From the NCBI GenBank assembly GCA_900318265.1, contig ONKA01000001.1, forward strand, positions 62,001-126,000: a stretch of DNA of 64,000 nt, in the 5' to 3' direction. The notes under the pieces are model-generated. The model was given only the letters and a program-made list of their open reading frames with translations. It searched no databases and had not been told where the DNA came from. The stretch is from an uncultured Bacteroidales bacterium. Lineage in GTDB: Bacteria; Bacteroidota; Bacteroidia; Bacteroidales; F082. Below are positions 56,550 to 64,000 of this stretch, one piece after another. How positions within the stretch are numbered: position 1 is the first letter of the stretch; each line of letters begins with the position of its first letter. The position numbers were made by a program, and so were the translations under genes.

Positions 56550-57714
56550 TTTGCAGGAAATCTTCTGCCTTGAGGCCTCCTTCACCGACAACGAGGGCTT
56601 TCGCATTCTTGAACTGTTTGCGGAACTCGCCCAAGCCCGAATTGCTGTCGTCAGTGTTGCTTTTCACCTCAATGGCAAGAAGTTGCCCGTTTTTCTCCAA
56701 CACATAGTCCACCTCGCGGCCAGTCTTGTCGCGCCAATAGTAGGTTTTATAACGTCCTGCAGTGGCGCCATTAATAATATAGGCACCGATGGCCGACTCG
56801 AACAGCCTTCCCCACAGACGCGAATCAGCAATCGCCTCACCAAAACGCTTCCCGCAATAGATGTTCTTCAACGCATTGTTGAAAACCTGATACTTCGGCA
56901 CACTGTTTCGCTTCCTCGCAACATCGGCGGAATACTTGCCCAAGGTGCGCACCAAGCCCGCCTCGCCCAACAGTTCGAGATAAACAGCCAAGGTGGTCAC
57001 ATTTCCTGCGTCTTGCAACTGCCCCATCATCTTTGTCAACGACAATTCCATGCCCGAATAGGCCGAAGCCAATTCAAAAGCCTGCCGAAGCAAGGCTGGT
57101 TTCATCACTTTCACTCCCTGCAAGATGTCTTTGTTGATGGTGGCCTCTATGATGGAGCCCGTGATGTATTCTAACCATCGGTTCTCGTCATCAATCAAAG
57201 GTGCAGCACCTGGATAGGCACCGAAATATATGTACTGCTCCAAACTAAAACCAAAAGCCTCACGCATCTCGGGATACGACCAATGCGGCATCACGATGCG
57301 CTCAAAACGCCCCATCAGGCTGTCGGCCAATCCATAGTCGAGCATCACCCGAGATGAGCCAAGCAACACCACCTTGATGTTCACATCGTTGAAGGTGTCG
57401 GCATCCCATTCTTTCTTAACGGCTTCGCTCCACGAATCAATCTTCTGCACCTCGTCGATAACAAGTATGTATTCCTCGGCACCTTCCGTCTTCATCTTTC
57501 GCCGCGCCGTTTCCCAACACTCACTGATCCAAAACAGATTGCCTGCTGGTACTGCATCGGCCGTAAACATGGAATAAGGTTGTGAAATATCGGCCAAAAC
57601 CTGCCTCACCACTGTGGATTTACCTACCTGACGCGGCCCCATAACCACCTGAATGAACTTTCTCGGTTCTTCAATTCTTTTCTTTATTATTTGATATTCA
57701 GACCTTTGAAACAT
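56527..57714 (-). CDS. AAA-family ATPase with DUF4143 domain
   Basis: This 395-residue cytosolic protein has the AAA_14-type ATPase core: Walker A in VMGPRQVGKSTVVRQVL (about residues 24-40), Walker B in YILVIDEVQKIDSWSE, then VVLLGSSRVMLDYG. The C-terminal DUF4143 part has DLGKYSADVARKRNSVPKYQ-like region, then LWGRLFESAIGAYIING, YYWRDKTGREVDYVLEKNGQ and LLAIEVKSN, a PD-(D/E)xK-like nuclease pattern. Function is not established for the family. Two palindromes lie just upstream and a decayed copy of its 3' end lies beyond them. Its last codons overlap the convergent barrel-like gene. Confidence 0.9.
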   Translation of the reverse strand: MFQRSEYQIIKKRIEEPRKFIQVVMGPRQVGKSTVVRQVLADISQPYSMFTADAVPAGNLFWISECWETARRKMKTEGAEEYILVIDEVQKIDSWSEAVKKEWDADTFNDVNIKVVLLGSSRVMLDYGLADSLMGRFERIVMPHWSYPEMREAFGFSLEQYIYFGAYPGAAPLIDDENRWLEYITGSIIEATINKDILQGVKVMKPALLRQAFELASAYSGMELSLTKMMGQLQDAGNVTTLAVYLELLGEAGLVRTLGKYSADVARKRNSVPKYQVFNNALKNIYCGKRFGEAIADSRLWGRLFESAIGAYIINGATAGRYKTYYWRDKTGREVDYVLEKNGQLLAIEVKSNTDDSNSGLGEFRKQFKNAKALVVGEGGLKAEDFLQINPVELM

Positions 57715-57725
57715 ATTATATCTTT

Positions 57726-57767
57726 TTACTCAATGGATTGAGTAATTTTACTCAACAGATTGAGTAA
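57726..57767 (-). promoter_or_regulatory. Tandem palindromic operator-like sites upstream of the DUF4143 ATPase
   Basis: Two perfect palindromes TTACTCAA-N4-TTGAGTAA lie at 57726-57745 (spacer TGGA) and 57748-57767 (spacer CAGA). Their centres are 22 bp apart, about two helical turns, as expected for cooperative binding of a dimeric repressor. They start 12 bp upstream of the ATPase start codon on the minus strand. Confidence 0.7.
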
Positions 57768-57800
57768 TTTTACTTCATGGGGCAAAATTACACATTTTTT

Positions 57801-57921
57801 TCAAACTGCAAGAGGTAAAAGGGAAAACTTAAACGCCGCAGGCATACTTTTCGGGGTGACTTTCAGGAAATCTTCTGCTTTCAAGCCTATCGCCAACAAT
57901 GAGGGTCTTCGCATCCATAGA
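57801..57921 (-). pseudogene. Decayed 3' fragment of a second DUF4143 ATPase gene
   Basis: Minus-strand sequence from about 57918 to 57855 matches the 3' end of the intact DUF4143 gene (56541-56610): both encode a run like AKxLIVG followed by AEDFL. A two-base deletion breaks the frame between these blocks. The frame then continues to a TGA at 57801-57803 without matching the intact gene. It lies between the palindromes and the stop codon of the hybrid kinase gene. Confidence 0.65.
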
Positions 57922-57924
57922 GCC

Positions 57925-60378
57925 TCACCCAATCCCATACTTCTCCGCCAGCAAGTCCATCAATTCGTCGGTTTGGGCCATGAATTGGGTGGCGTCTTCT
58001 TTCCAGTTGGGATAGTCTTCTTCCGTCTCGTCCTTGCCGCGCATGGCGTTCATCCTGGCAAGGAAGGTGGTGTCGCGCTCCAGCTGGATGAACATGGGCA
58101 GCATCTTGTGGCAAAGCGCTTGCATCTCCACGAAATCAGACTGCTCGATCAAGGTGTTCATCGAAACCAGATCGTTGGCCGTCGACTGTACAAAGACGGT
58201 CAAGATGTCGGTCATGGCTTCCTTGTCGTTGCCCATCATTTCGCTGAAGGCCGGGAAGTCGGGGAAGGCGGTGTCTTCTTCGTTCTCGCTTGTGGCGACG
58301 CTGCCGAAGAGGCTCTCCAACTGTTTCAGGTTGAACGGCTTTTGGAGGAATCCGTCAAAACCTTCTTTTTTGGCTTTCTCGTTGGTGTATTCGATGCGCC
58401 CGGTCATTAGGATGACGGGCTTGTTGGCGTCAGCCTCCTTGAAGATGTGGAGGATGTCGTTGCCAGTGAGGGCACCCATCTCACGGTCGGTGAGGATGTA
58501 GTCGTAATCGGCAATCTGCGCTACGGCACCCTCGACGTCGCTTTTCGACCTGCAGGGGATGGCTTGGTGCCCGAGGCGGTGCAACATGGTGTCGATGACG
58601 GAAAGAAGGGTGTTGTCGTCGTCAATAATCAGGATGTTCAGGCTCTTTTTGTTGTCCACAAGCTCTTCTTTGGCTTCGGGCGACGACTCCACGACGCCTA
58701 CTGGAATCCTAACCTCGAAATGCGAGCCTTTGTCGACTTCGGATTCGATTTGGATCTGGCCTCCGAGGAGGTCGACAAGACCCTTGACGACCGACATGCC
58801 ATAGCCGCTACCTTCGGCGAACTGGTTGTAGGTTTCGATACGTACGAAGGGCTTGAATACCTCTTCCAGCTTGTCGGACGGAATGCCTACACCCGTGTCG
58901 GTGATGTCGAAAACAATCAGGTTGCGCCCCATGCGTGCCTTGAAGGTGACGCTGCCTTCCAAGGTGTATTTGACACCATTGGAAATCAGGTTACTGAGTA
59001 TCTGTTTGATTTTCAGTCGGTCGGAAAGGATGGTGCAGTCCTCTTCGATGGAAGGCTCGTAGATAAACTGCAGGTTCTTGTGGCGGGCAATGGGCTCAAA
59101 CATCTCGGCGGTCTCGTCGCAGAGTTGGCGCAGGTTGAAGGCTTCGTTGCTGACCTTCAGCTTGCCTTGTTCGAGGCTCGAGAACTCCAAGAGGTTGGTC
59201 AGCAGGTTGAGGATGTGGTCGGCGGATTGCTGTATGGAGCTGAATTCTTTCTCGTTCTTCGACTTGTCCATGAGCTCCACGTTGCCCATGATGGAACTCA
59301 GCGGGGTCTTGATGTCGTGGGTGACGGAGAGCAGCAGCTTGTGGCGGCTCTCCATGATTTCCTCGGTCTTCCGTTTGGCTTCCTCGGCGGCGCGACGGGC
59401 ACGATAACCTTTGTTTACATCACTGATTATCAGTATAATGAATATAATGATAAGTCCAAGCGTGACGGCACCGATGAGGATGGAGTAACGTGTGTTTTCT
59501 TGGATGATTTCCTCGCTTTTTTCGATTTCCTTGATGGTGGAGTCGAGGATCTCTTGGTTAAGGCGAATGAGCAAGGAGGAGATTTGTTCAGAGAGTTCGT
59601 TGTCGGCCTTCACCAGTTCCTGCGTTTTTTTCTCATATTGCTTGATCTTGGTCCAATACTCTGTCTTGGCCTTGTCGGAGAGCACGCGCAGGTCGGCGAG
59701 GATGTTGACGGAGTCTTGGCCTTGGTGCTGTATGCGTAGCGTGTCGCTCCGTTCGATGGAGACATGTACCAGGCTGTCTCCCTGCTCCTCCGAAGAGTCG
59801 AAGACCTGGCCGACGCGTTGCCAGAAGCTCTTTTTCTCCGCTTTCTTTGGCACGTGGATGATGGTGTCTTTCGACACGGTGGTGACCACAATCTCCTCTT
59901 CGGGCTTCGGGGGCCGGTAGTCGTCGATGGTGCGGTCGAATTCGGCCAAGGGGTTGAAGTCGTGGAACTGTTTCGACAACTCGTTGCTAAGTCTGCCTTT
60001 GCTCCTGATGAGGTTGTCTATCTCGTTTACCATCAATTTGTTGTCTTCGCTGATTTCAAACAATAGCAGCGAATCGGTTTGGTTCTTGATGGCATCGCGG
60101 TAAGCGTTGAATTCACGTCTGTATTTGGCCTGTTCGGTGAAGGCGTAAAGGTTGGCCGCATTTTGTGCGGCATGCACGTTCTTGGTGAAGTTGTTGACCC
60201 AGTTGAGGGCGTCGTGTTGCGTGTTGATGTTGGAGCGTTGGTTATCGATGCTCTTTCTCAGGTTGAAGATATAGTAGAACAAGGCCGCGCAAAGGGCAAT
60301 GACGAACAGGTAGGTGATGACCACCTTCCAACTTGTCCTGCTCCCGCTGGGGTATTCGTTTTGGCTTTTCTTCGACAT
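57925..60378 (-). CDS. Hybrid sensor histidine kinase with REC and HPt domains
   Basis: This 817-residue inner-membrane kinase has two membrane segments (VVITYLFVIALCAALFYYIF near residue 20, and SILIGAVTLGLIIIFIILII near 300) around a periplasmic helical sensor of about 260 residues. The cytosolic part has HisKA (phosphorylated His in SVTHDIKTPLSS), HATPase (NLISNGVKYTLEG; DTGVGIP; GSGYGMSVVKGL), a REC domain (LNILIIDDDNTL; Asp in DYILTDREMGAL), and a C-terminal HPt domain (ALCHKMLPMF). All phosphotransfer residues are present. No separate response regulator is adjacent, so a final output regulator must lie elsewhere. A minus-strand TATTTTTG (60393-60386) is the likely -7 element. Confidence 0.93.
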   Translation of the reverse strand: MSKKSQNEYPSGSRTSWKVVITYLFVIALCAALFYYIFNLRKSIDNQRSNINTQHDALNWVNNFTKNVHAAQNAANLYAFTEQAKYRREFNAYRDAIKNQTDSLLLFEISEDNKLMVNEIDNLIRSKGRLSNELSKQFHDFNPLAEFDRTIDDYRPPKPEEEIVVTTVSKDTIIHVPKKAEKKSFWQRVGQVFDSSEEQGDSLVHVSIERSDTLRIQHQGQDSVNILADLRVLSDKAKTEYWTKIKQYEKKTQELVKADNELSEQISSLLIRLNQEILDSTIKEIEKSEEIIQENTRYSILIGAVTLGLIIIFIILIISDVNKGYRARRAAEEAKRKTEEIMESRHKLLLSVTHDIKTPLSSIMGNVELMDKSKNEKEFSSIQQSADHILNLLTNLLEFSSLEQGKLKVSNEAFNLRQLCDETAEMFEPIARHKNLQFIYEPSIEEDCTILSDRLKIKQILSNLISNGVKYTLEGSVTFKARMGRNLIVFDITDTGVGIPSDKLEEVFKPFVRIETYNQFAEGSGYGMSVVKGLVDLLGGQIQIESEVDKGSHFEVRIPVGVVESSPEAKEELVDNKKSLNILIIDDDNTLLSVIDTMLHRLGHQAIPCRSKSDVEGAVAQIADYDYILTDREMGALTGNDILHIFKEADANKPVILMTGRIEYTNEKAKKEGFDGFLQKPFNLKQLESLFGSVATSENEEDTAFPDFPAFSEMMGNDKEAMTDILTVFVQSTANDLVSMNTLIEQSDFVEMQALCHKMLPMFIQLERDTTFLARMNAMRGKDETEEDYPNWKEDATQFMAQTDELMDLLAEKYGIG

Positions 60379-60385
60379 GATGCCG

Positions 60386-60413
60386 CAAAAATAGAACTTT
60401 TTTCATAAATTTG
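60386..60413. promoter_or_regulatory. Divergent promoter region, hybrid kinase and 5'-nucleotidase
   Basis: TATTTTTG on the minus strand (60393-60386) and TAAATTTG on the plus strand (60406-60413) point outward 12 bp apart. No -33 TTTG element was recognised for either. Confidence 0.5.
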
Positions 60414-60436
60414 CCGCACTTTTAATCACTTAACCT

Positions 60437-61903
60437 ATGAACAAAAAGAAGTTGTTCCTGCTGCTTGGCCTTTTGGCTGTGGTTTTATGGCTTACGCTTT
60501 GTAATCGCTCCAAAAAAGAGCCCCAGCAAGCTGAAACGAGAAAAACCGAAAAGGCCACAACGGCGGGCGATGCCGAAATCGTCATCCTGTCGGTCAACGA
60601 CATGCATTCCAGCATCGACATGTTCCCCAAGTTTGCTACGATGGTCGACAGCTTGCGTGCCGTTTATCCTGACCTGCTGCTCTTTTCGGCAGGCGACAAC
60701 CGCACGGGCAATCCTGTCAACGACCAATACGAGCCCGTCAACTATCCCATGATCGAGCTGATGAACCGCATGGGCTTCGACCTTTGTACTGTGGGCAATC
60801 ATGAGTGGGACGGTGATGTCGACAATTTAAGGAACGACCTTGAAAGGGCCAAGTTTCCCTTCCTCTGCGCCAATGTGTACGACTTCCAGAAGGTCGGCCT
60901 CGATTTCAAGCCTTTTGTGACCATCGAGCAACAAGGTGTGAAAATGGCTGTGGTGGGCATGATTGAAATACGCCACGACGGCATCCCCGGGACGCACCCG
61001 GATAGGGTAAAAGATGTGAGGTTTAAGAATGCCAAAGTGGTGTTGCCCGAATACAAATATCTTAGGAACGAAAATGATGTGGTAGTTCTGCTTTCGCATT
61101 GTGGTTTAGAGGACGACATGGAACTTGCCCAGGCCAATCCTTGGCTCGATGCCATCATCGGAGGCCATTCCCACACTTTGATTGAAAGGCCGTCTGAGAC
61201 CAATGGCGTGCTCATCACCCAGTCGGGTTCGCACTTGAAATATGCCACTTTGGTGAAGCTGAAGGTGAAAAACCATAAGGTGATATGGAAGGAAGCTGTG
61301 GTCCTTGATGTCAATAAGGTGCGCAAGGAGAAACCAGAGATCAAGAAACTGGTGGACGAGTTTAATGACACGCCCGCCTTGAACGAGCCTCTCGCCGTGG
61401 CAAAAACGAAGTTCGAGACGCCGCAGGAGCTGGGCTGCATGATGACCGATGCCATGCGTGAGATGAGTGGCGCCGATTTTGCCTTCCAAAACACTGGCGG
61501 CGTGCGTATCAACTTCCTGAAGAAAGGCCCCATCACCGTGAAAGACGTCTACAGCATCGACCCGTTTAACAATGAAGTGGTGGTGTTTGAGATGACAGGT
61601 GCCCAGGTAAAGAGGTTCATCGTGAACAGTTTCCGCAAAAACGGCGGATTCCCTTCGTTCGTGTCGGGCATGACCTATTCCGTCGACGATGACGGCCGCA
61701 ACGTCTGGATTGAAATGGAAGGGGAAAACTTCTCAACGAAGAAAGTATATAAGGTGGCGATGAACAGCTACATGGCCTCTACGGTTGAGATTGAGAGCGA
61801 GGACGATGGCCAAAGCATGTTCATGACCTCAGAGGAGATGATGATCGAGTTTTTGCGTAAGCATAAGGCAGTTGATTATCAAGGTGTTGTGAGAACTAAA
61901 TAA
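60437..61903 (+). CDS. 5'-nucleotidase/UshA-like metallophosphoesterase
   Basis: This 488-residue envelope enzyme has an N-terminal hydrophobic segment ending in a cysteine (LLAVVLWLTLC), perhaps a lipoprotein signal or anchor. The metallophosphatase core has the usual metal ligands: SVNDMHSS, FSAGDNRTGNP, VGNHEWDGD, LLSHCGLEDD and IIGGHSHT. The C-terminal 5_nucleotid_C domain follows (MTDAMREMSGADFAFQNTGG; VKDVYSIDPFNNEVVVFEMT). It should hydrolyse nucleotides or related phosphoesters outside the inner membrane. It is divergent from the kinase gene and 61 bp before the aldose epimerase gene, which has its own promoter. Confidence 0.92.
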   Translation: MNKKKLFLLLGLLAVVLWLTLCNRSKKEPQQAETRKTEKATTAGDAEIVILSVNDMHSSIDMFPKFATMVDSLRAVYPDLLLFSAGDNRTGNPVNDQYEPVNYPMIELMNRMGFDLCTVGNHEWDGDVDNLRNDLERAKFPFLCANVYDFQKVGLDFKPFVTIEQQGVKMAVVGMIEIRHDGIPGTHPDRVKDVRFKNAKVVLPEYKYLRNENDVVVLLSHCGLEDDMELAQANPWLDAIIGGHSHTLIERPSETNGVLITQSGSHLKYATLVKLKVKNHKVIWKEAVVLDVNKVRKEKPEIKKLVDEFNDTPALNEPLAVAKTKFETPQELGCMMTDAMREMSGADFAFQNTGGVRINFLKKGPITVKDVYSIDPFNNEVVVFEMTGAQVKRFIVNSFRKNGGFPSFVSGMTYSVDDDGRNVWIEMEGENFSTKKVYKVAMNSYMASTVEIESEDDGQSMFMTSEEMMIEFLRKHKAVDYQGVVRTK

Positions 61904-61910
61904 AAATGTG

Positions 61911-61942
61911 TTTGCAGGAAAAAAAGAGTTTTTGTATTTTTG
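61911..61942 (+). promoter_or_regulatory. Promoter of the aldose epimerase lipoprotein
   Basis: TTTG (61911-61914), a 20-bp spacer and TATTTTTG (61935-61942), 22 bases before the ATG at 61965. The in-frame ATG at 61908 lies upstream of the promoter and is rejected. Confidence 0.75.
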
Positions 61943-61964
61943 CCGCTTGATTTTTGAAGAATTG

Positions 61965-63119
61965 ATGTCAAAAAAGATGAAAAAAGCATTAGTTGTTTTT
62001 GCAATTGCCTTATTATTAGTCGGTTGCAATCGTAAGAAAGAAGTCAAATTGATTCCTGCCGAAAACTTCAACACGGAAGTGGAGGGCAAGAAGGTGTCGC
62101 TTTATACCTTGCACAATGGTTTTTTGACGATGCAGGTGACCAATTATGGTGGCCGTGTGGTAGCCCTTTGGATGCCCGACAGACGCGACAGCTTTGAGGA
62201 CATCGTCCTGGGTTACGACCATATCGACAAGTATTTGAACAACAACGGCGAACGTTATCTTGGTGCCGTGGTCGGACGTTGCGCCAACCGCATCTCCAAT
62301 GGTTCGTTCACATTGGATAGTGTTGCCTATCAACTGACCAAGAACGACGGAGAGAACACGCTTCACGGTGGTCTCATTGGTGCCGACAAGCGCGTTTGGG
62401 ATGTGACTTCGGCCAACGACAGCGTCATCGAGATGCATACGGTTTTTGCCGATGGTGAAGACGGTTTCCCTGGCAACCTCGATGTGACGATGAGCTACAC
62501 GCTGACGCATGACAATCAATTCCAGATCCGTTACAGCGCCACTACCGATGCGCCTACGTTGTGCAACTTCTCCCACCATTCCTTCTTCAACCTTTTGGGT
62601 GAGGGCAATGGCAGCATCCTCGACCACGAGCTGCAGATCAACTCACGTTATATGACTACCATTGACGAGCACTTAATTCCCAATGGCAAGTTCTCTGGCG
62701 TGAAGGAGACTCCGTTCGATTTCCGCGAGAAGCACCGTATCGGCGACAACATCGCTACCGACGACGAGCAGCTGAGAAACGCCAAGGGTTACGACCACAA
62801 CTGGATTGTGGACAAGACCGACGTCAAGGCCTACACTTGGAACGCCACGTTGACCGAGCCAAAGAGCGGCCGCGAGATGCAGCTGTGGAGTGACCAGGTG
62901 GGCATGCAGTTCTATAGTGGCAACTTCTTCAACGGTAAGGGTACGGGCAAGTGCGGCAAGTCGTTGAACTACCGTGAAGGTCTGGCTCTTGAGCCTCAGT
63001 TCTTCCCGGATGCCATCAACCACGAGACCTTGTCGCCCAAGCCGATTTTGAGACCTGGTGAGGAGTACCACCAACTCTGCATCTACAAGTTTGCGGTGCT
63101 GCCCAAGGAGAAGAAATAA
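61965..63119 (+). CDS. Aldose 1-epimerase (galactose mutarotase-like), lipoprotein
   Basis: This 384-residue lipoprotein starts MSKKMKKALVVFAIALLLVG with lipid attachment at the following Cys21. The mature part is a GalM-type beta-sandwich: NYGGRVVALWMPDRRDSFED, GRCANRISNGSFTLD, NLLGEGNGSILDHEL preceded by HHSFF (catalytic His), GYDHNWIVDK, and ALEPQFFPDAINH with the catalytic Glu. Export as a lipoprotein is common for Bacteroidetes mutarotases that act on sugars in the periplasm. It has its own promoter and a terminator. Sugar specificity is unknown; MKK at 61977 is an alternative start. Confidence 0.93.
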   Translation: MSKKMKKALVVFAIALLLVGCNRKKEVKLIPAENFNTEVEGKKVSLYTLHNGFLTMQVTNYGGRVVALWMPDRRDSFEDIVLGYDHIDKYLNNNGERYLGAVVGRCANRISNGSFTLDSVAYQLTKNDGENTLHGGLIGADKRVWDVTSANDSVIEMHTVFADGEDGFPGNLDVTMSYTLTHDNQFQIRYSATTDAPTLCNFSHHSFFNLLGEGNGSILDHELQINSRYMTTIDEHLIPNGKFSGVKETPFDFREKHRIGDNIATDDEQLRNAKGYDHNWIVDKTDVKAYTWNATLTEPKSGREMQLWSDQVGMQFYSGNFFNGKGTGKCGKSLNYREGLALEPQFFPDAINHETLSPKPILRPGEEYHQLCIYKFAVLPKEKK

Positions 63120-63141
63120 GCTTGTTGAAGACAAAAAGTTG

Positions 63142-63171
63142 AAGCCTCGTGTCTGCAGATGCGAGGCTTTT
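63142..63171 (+). terminator. Terminator of the aldose epimerase gene
   Basis: An 8-bp stem (63142-63149 with 63162-63169) around a CTGCAG-containing loop, followed by TT-C-TT. The T-run is short, so efficiency may be moderate. Confidence 0.6.
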
Positions 63172-63201
63172 CTTATTTTTGCGCTATCAAAACTACAAGC
63201 T

Positions 63202-63666
63202 ATGCTGAAATTCAAATGCCCGTTATTGGTGGTTACTGACATGGAGAAATCCATTAACTTCTATGAAGAGGTGATTGGCGACCGCGTTGAGATGAACTTT
63301 GGCGAGAACGTCCAGTTCAAAGGCGGCTTTGCGCTGCAGGAGATGAAGAAGTGGAAGAAGATGATCCATAACGCAAAGGTGCGCAGGAATGGCAACGACG
63401 CCGAGCTATACTTCGAAGAGGAGGACTTTGATGATTTCATCGATTATTTGAGAGGCTTTTCCGAAATCCTGTATGTCCATGGCGTGGAAGAAACGCCGTG
63501 GGGGCAACGTGTTGTCCGCTTCTATGACCCTGACTTCCACATCATCGAAGTCGGCGAGCCTATGGATGCCGTCATCAAGCGGTTGTTTGCATTGGGCATG
63601 ACGGTGGAGCAGGTGTCGGAGAAGTCGCAATATCCCATTGAATACGTCAAGCGTTTTGCGAAATGA
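63202..63666 (+). CDS. VOC/glyoxalase-family protein
   Basis: This 154-residue cytosolic protein has the vicinal oxygen chelate fold: FKCPLLVVTDMEKSINFYEE at the N-terminus, FKGGFALQEMKKW, NDAELYFEEEDFDDFIDYLR and GQRVVRFYDPDFHIIEVGEP. A C-terminal helical tail (ALGMTVEQVSEKSQYPIEYV) follows and is typical of a VOC subfamily in gut bacteria. Its TGA overlaps the ATG of the ABC-F gene (63663-63666). A TATTTTTG (63174-63181) is the likely -7 element. Substrate unknown; a stress or antibiotic-related role is possible but not shown. Confidence 0.85.
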   Translation: MLKFKCPLLVVTDMEKSINFYEEVIGDRVEMNFGENVQFKGGFALQEMKKWKKMIHNAKVRRNGNDAELYFEEEDFDDFIDYLRGFSEILYVHGVEETPWGQRVVRFYDPDFHIIEVGEPMDAVIKRLFALGMTVEQVSEKSQYPIEYVKRFAK

Positions 63667-64000
63667 ACTATCTGTCGGTCAACTCAATATCCAAGTCATA
63701 CGGCATCAAGACGCTGTTTGCCGATGTCACCTTTGGCATTGAAAAGGGTGACAAGACGGCACTGATTGCCACCAACGGCTCGGGCAAGTCGACGATGCTG
63801 AAGATTTTAGTGGGGCAGGAGTCGCCTGATTCGGGGACGATTACCTACGCCAATGACATCAAAATCGGCTATCTGGAGCAATTGCCCGTATATCCCGCTG
63901 GGACACGGATTTCCGACTTGTTGGCCGACCTCAGCGAGGAACAGCATCTTAAGGCGCGGCAATATCTGACGCGTTTTGCCATCACCAATCTGGAACAGTC
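63663..64000 (+). CDS. ABC-F family ATPase (partial, runs off right edge)
   Basis: The first 112 codons are present. The protein begins MNYLSVNSISKSYGIKTLFA and has a Walker A motif IATNGSGKSTMLKIL near residues 36-50 with no membrane segments, followed by GTITYANDIKIGYLEQLPVY (Q-loop region). This is the start of an ABC-F (Uup/EttA-like) ribosome-associated ATPase. The exact subgroup needs the missing second nucleotide-binding domain. It is coupled to the VOC gene by ATGA. Confidence 0.9.
   Translation, partial: MNYLSVNSISKSYGIKTLFADVTFGIEKGDKTALIATNGSGKSTMLKILVGQESPDSGTITYANDIKIGYLEQLPVYPAGTRISDLLADLSEEQHLKARQYLTRFAITNLEQ

Noticed and set aside
58447-59739. A 430-codon plus-strand frame opposite the hybrid kinase
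   Set aside because: It is a shadow of the HATPase/HisKA coding region without recognisable motifs.

Overview
The window reads as a chromosome segment from a member of the Bacteroidota, probably order Bacteroidales. The evidence is the recurring -7 promoter element TAnnTTTG, in several places with a TTTG -33 element about 20 bp upstream. There are also many Bacteroidetes-type lipoproteins, four long secreted proteins ending in type IX secretion (T9SS) C-terminal sorting domains, and hybrid two-component kinases. Most of the segment is gene-dense chromosomal backbone of moderately high GC. The stretch at about 46.99-55.35 kb is visibly more AT-rich and looks accessory.

Layout. 0-6.4 kb: a split chromate-transporter pair (minus, cut by the left edge), a YbjQ-family protein, a GltS-type symporter, a lipoprotein, trmD-rplS (minus) and a T9SS subtilase. 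6.4-9.7 kb: a giant minus-strand T9SS protein with a beta-propeller and eight InlB-like B-repeats, followed by a small secreted protein. 9.8-15.1 kb: a cobalamin riboswitch followed by a plus-strand run: a T9SS protein with three tandem transcobalamin-like repeats, a second T9SS surface protein, a BtuG-like propeller lipoprotein, a 54-residue CWC protein and a BtuF-like binding lipoprotein. I read this as a surface vitamin B12 capture system, and it is the most interesting locus here. 15.2-15.4 kb: tRNA-Glu(CUC) and tRNA-Arg(ACG), both minus.

15.6-31 kb: peptidase E, a TerB-like/winged-helix protein, a P-type Ca2+ ATPase, a lipocalin-like lipoprotein, carbamate kinase, a phosphopantetheinyl transferase, a long-chain acyl-CoA ligase, a Kef-type antiporter, topoisomerase III and an HD protein. 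30.8-38.7 kb: a DUF3142-like lipoprotein with a helical-repeat partner, a T9SS propeller/choice-of-anchor protein, and a TPR histidine kinase with its LuxR-type regulator. 38.8-43.6 kb (minus): pncB, a DUF47-PiT-DUF47 phosphate transport operon and an agmatinase/arginase-family enzyme. 43.6-47 kb (plus): an MBL-fold hydrolase, a gap rich in DnaA-box-like 9-mers, a coiled-coil lipoprotein and an NtrC-like regulator.

47-57.9 kb is the accessory stretch: a WG-repeat protein, a phospholipase D-like protein whose C-terminus looks like an Hsp70 substrate-binding domain, a membrane-anchored relative of the TerB/winged-helix protein, an ADP-ribosylglycohydrolase behind an (AT)11 tract and between two copies of a 56-bp promoter cassette, unknown lipoproteins, and a DUF4143 ATPase with twin palindromes upstream and a decayed second copy of its 3' end. 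57.9-64 kb: a hybrid histidine kinase with REC and HPt domains, a 5'-nucleotidase, an aldose epimerase lipoprotein, a VOC protein and the start of an ABC-F ATPase cut by the right edge.

All function calls rest on motifs and remembered family features; no database search was possible.
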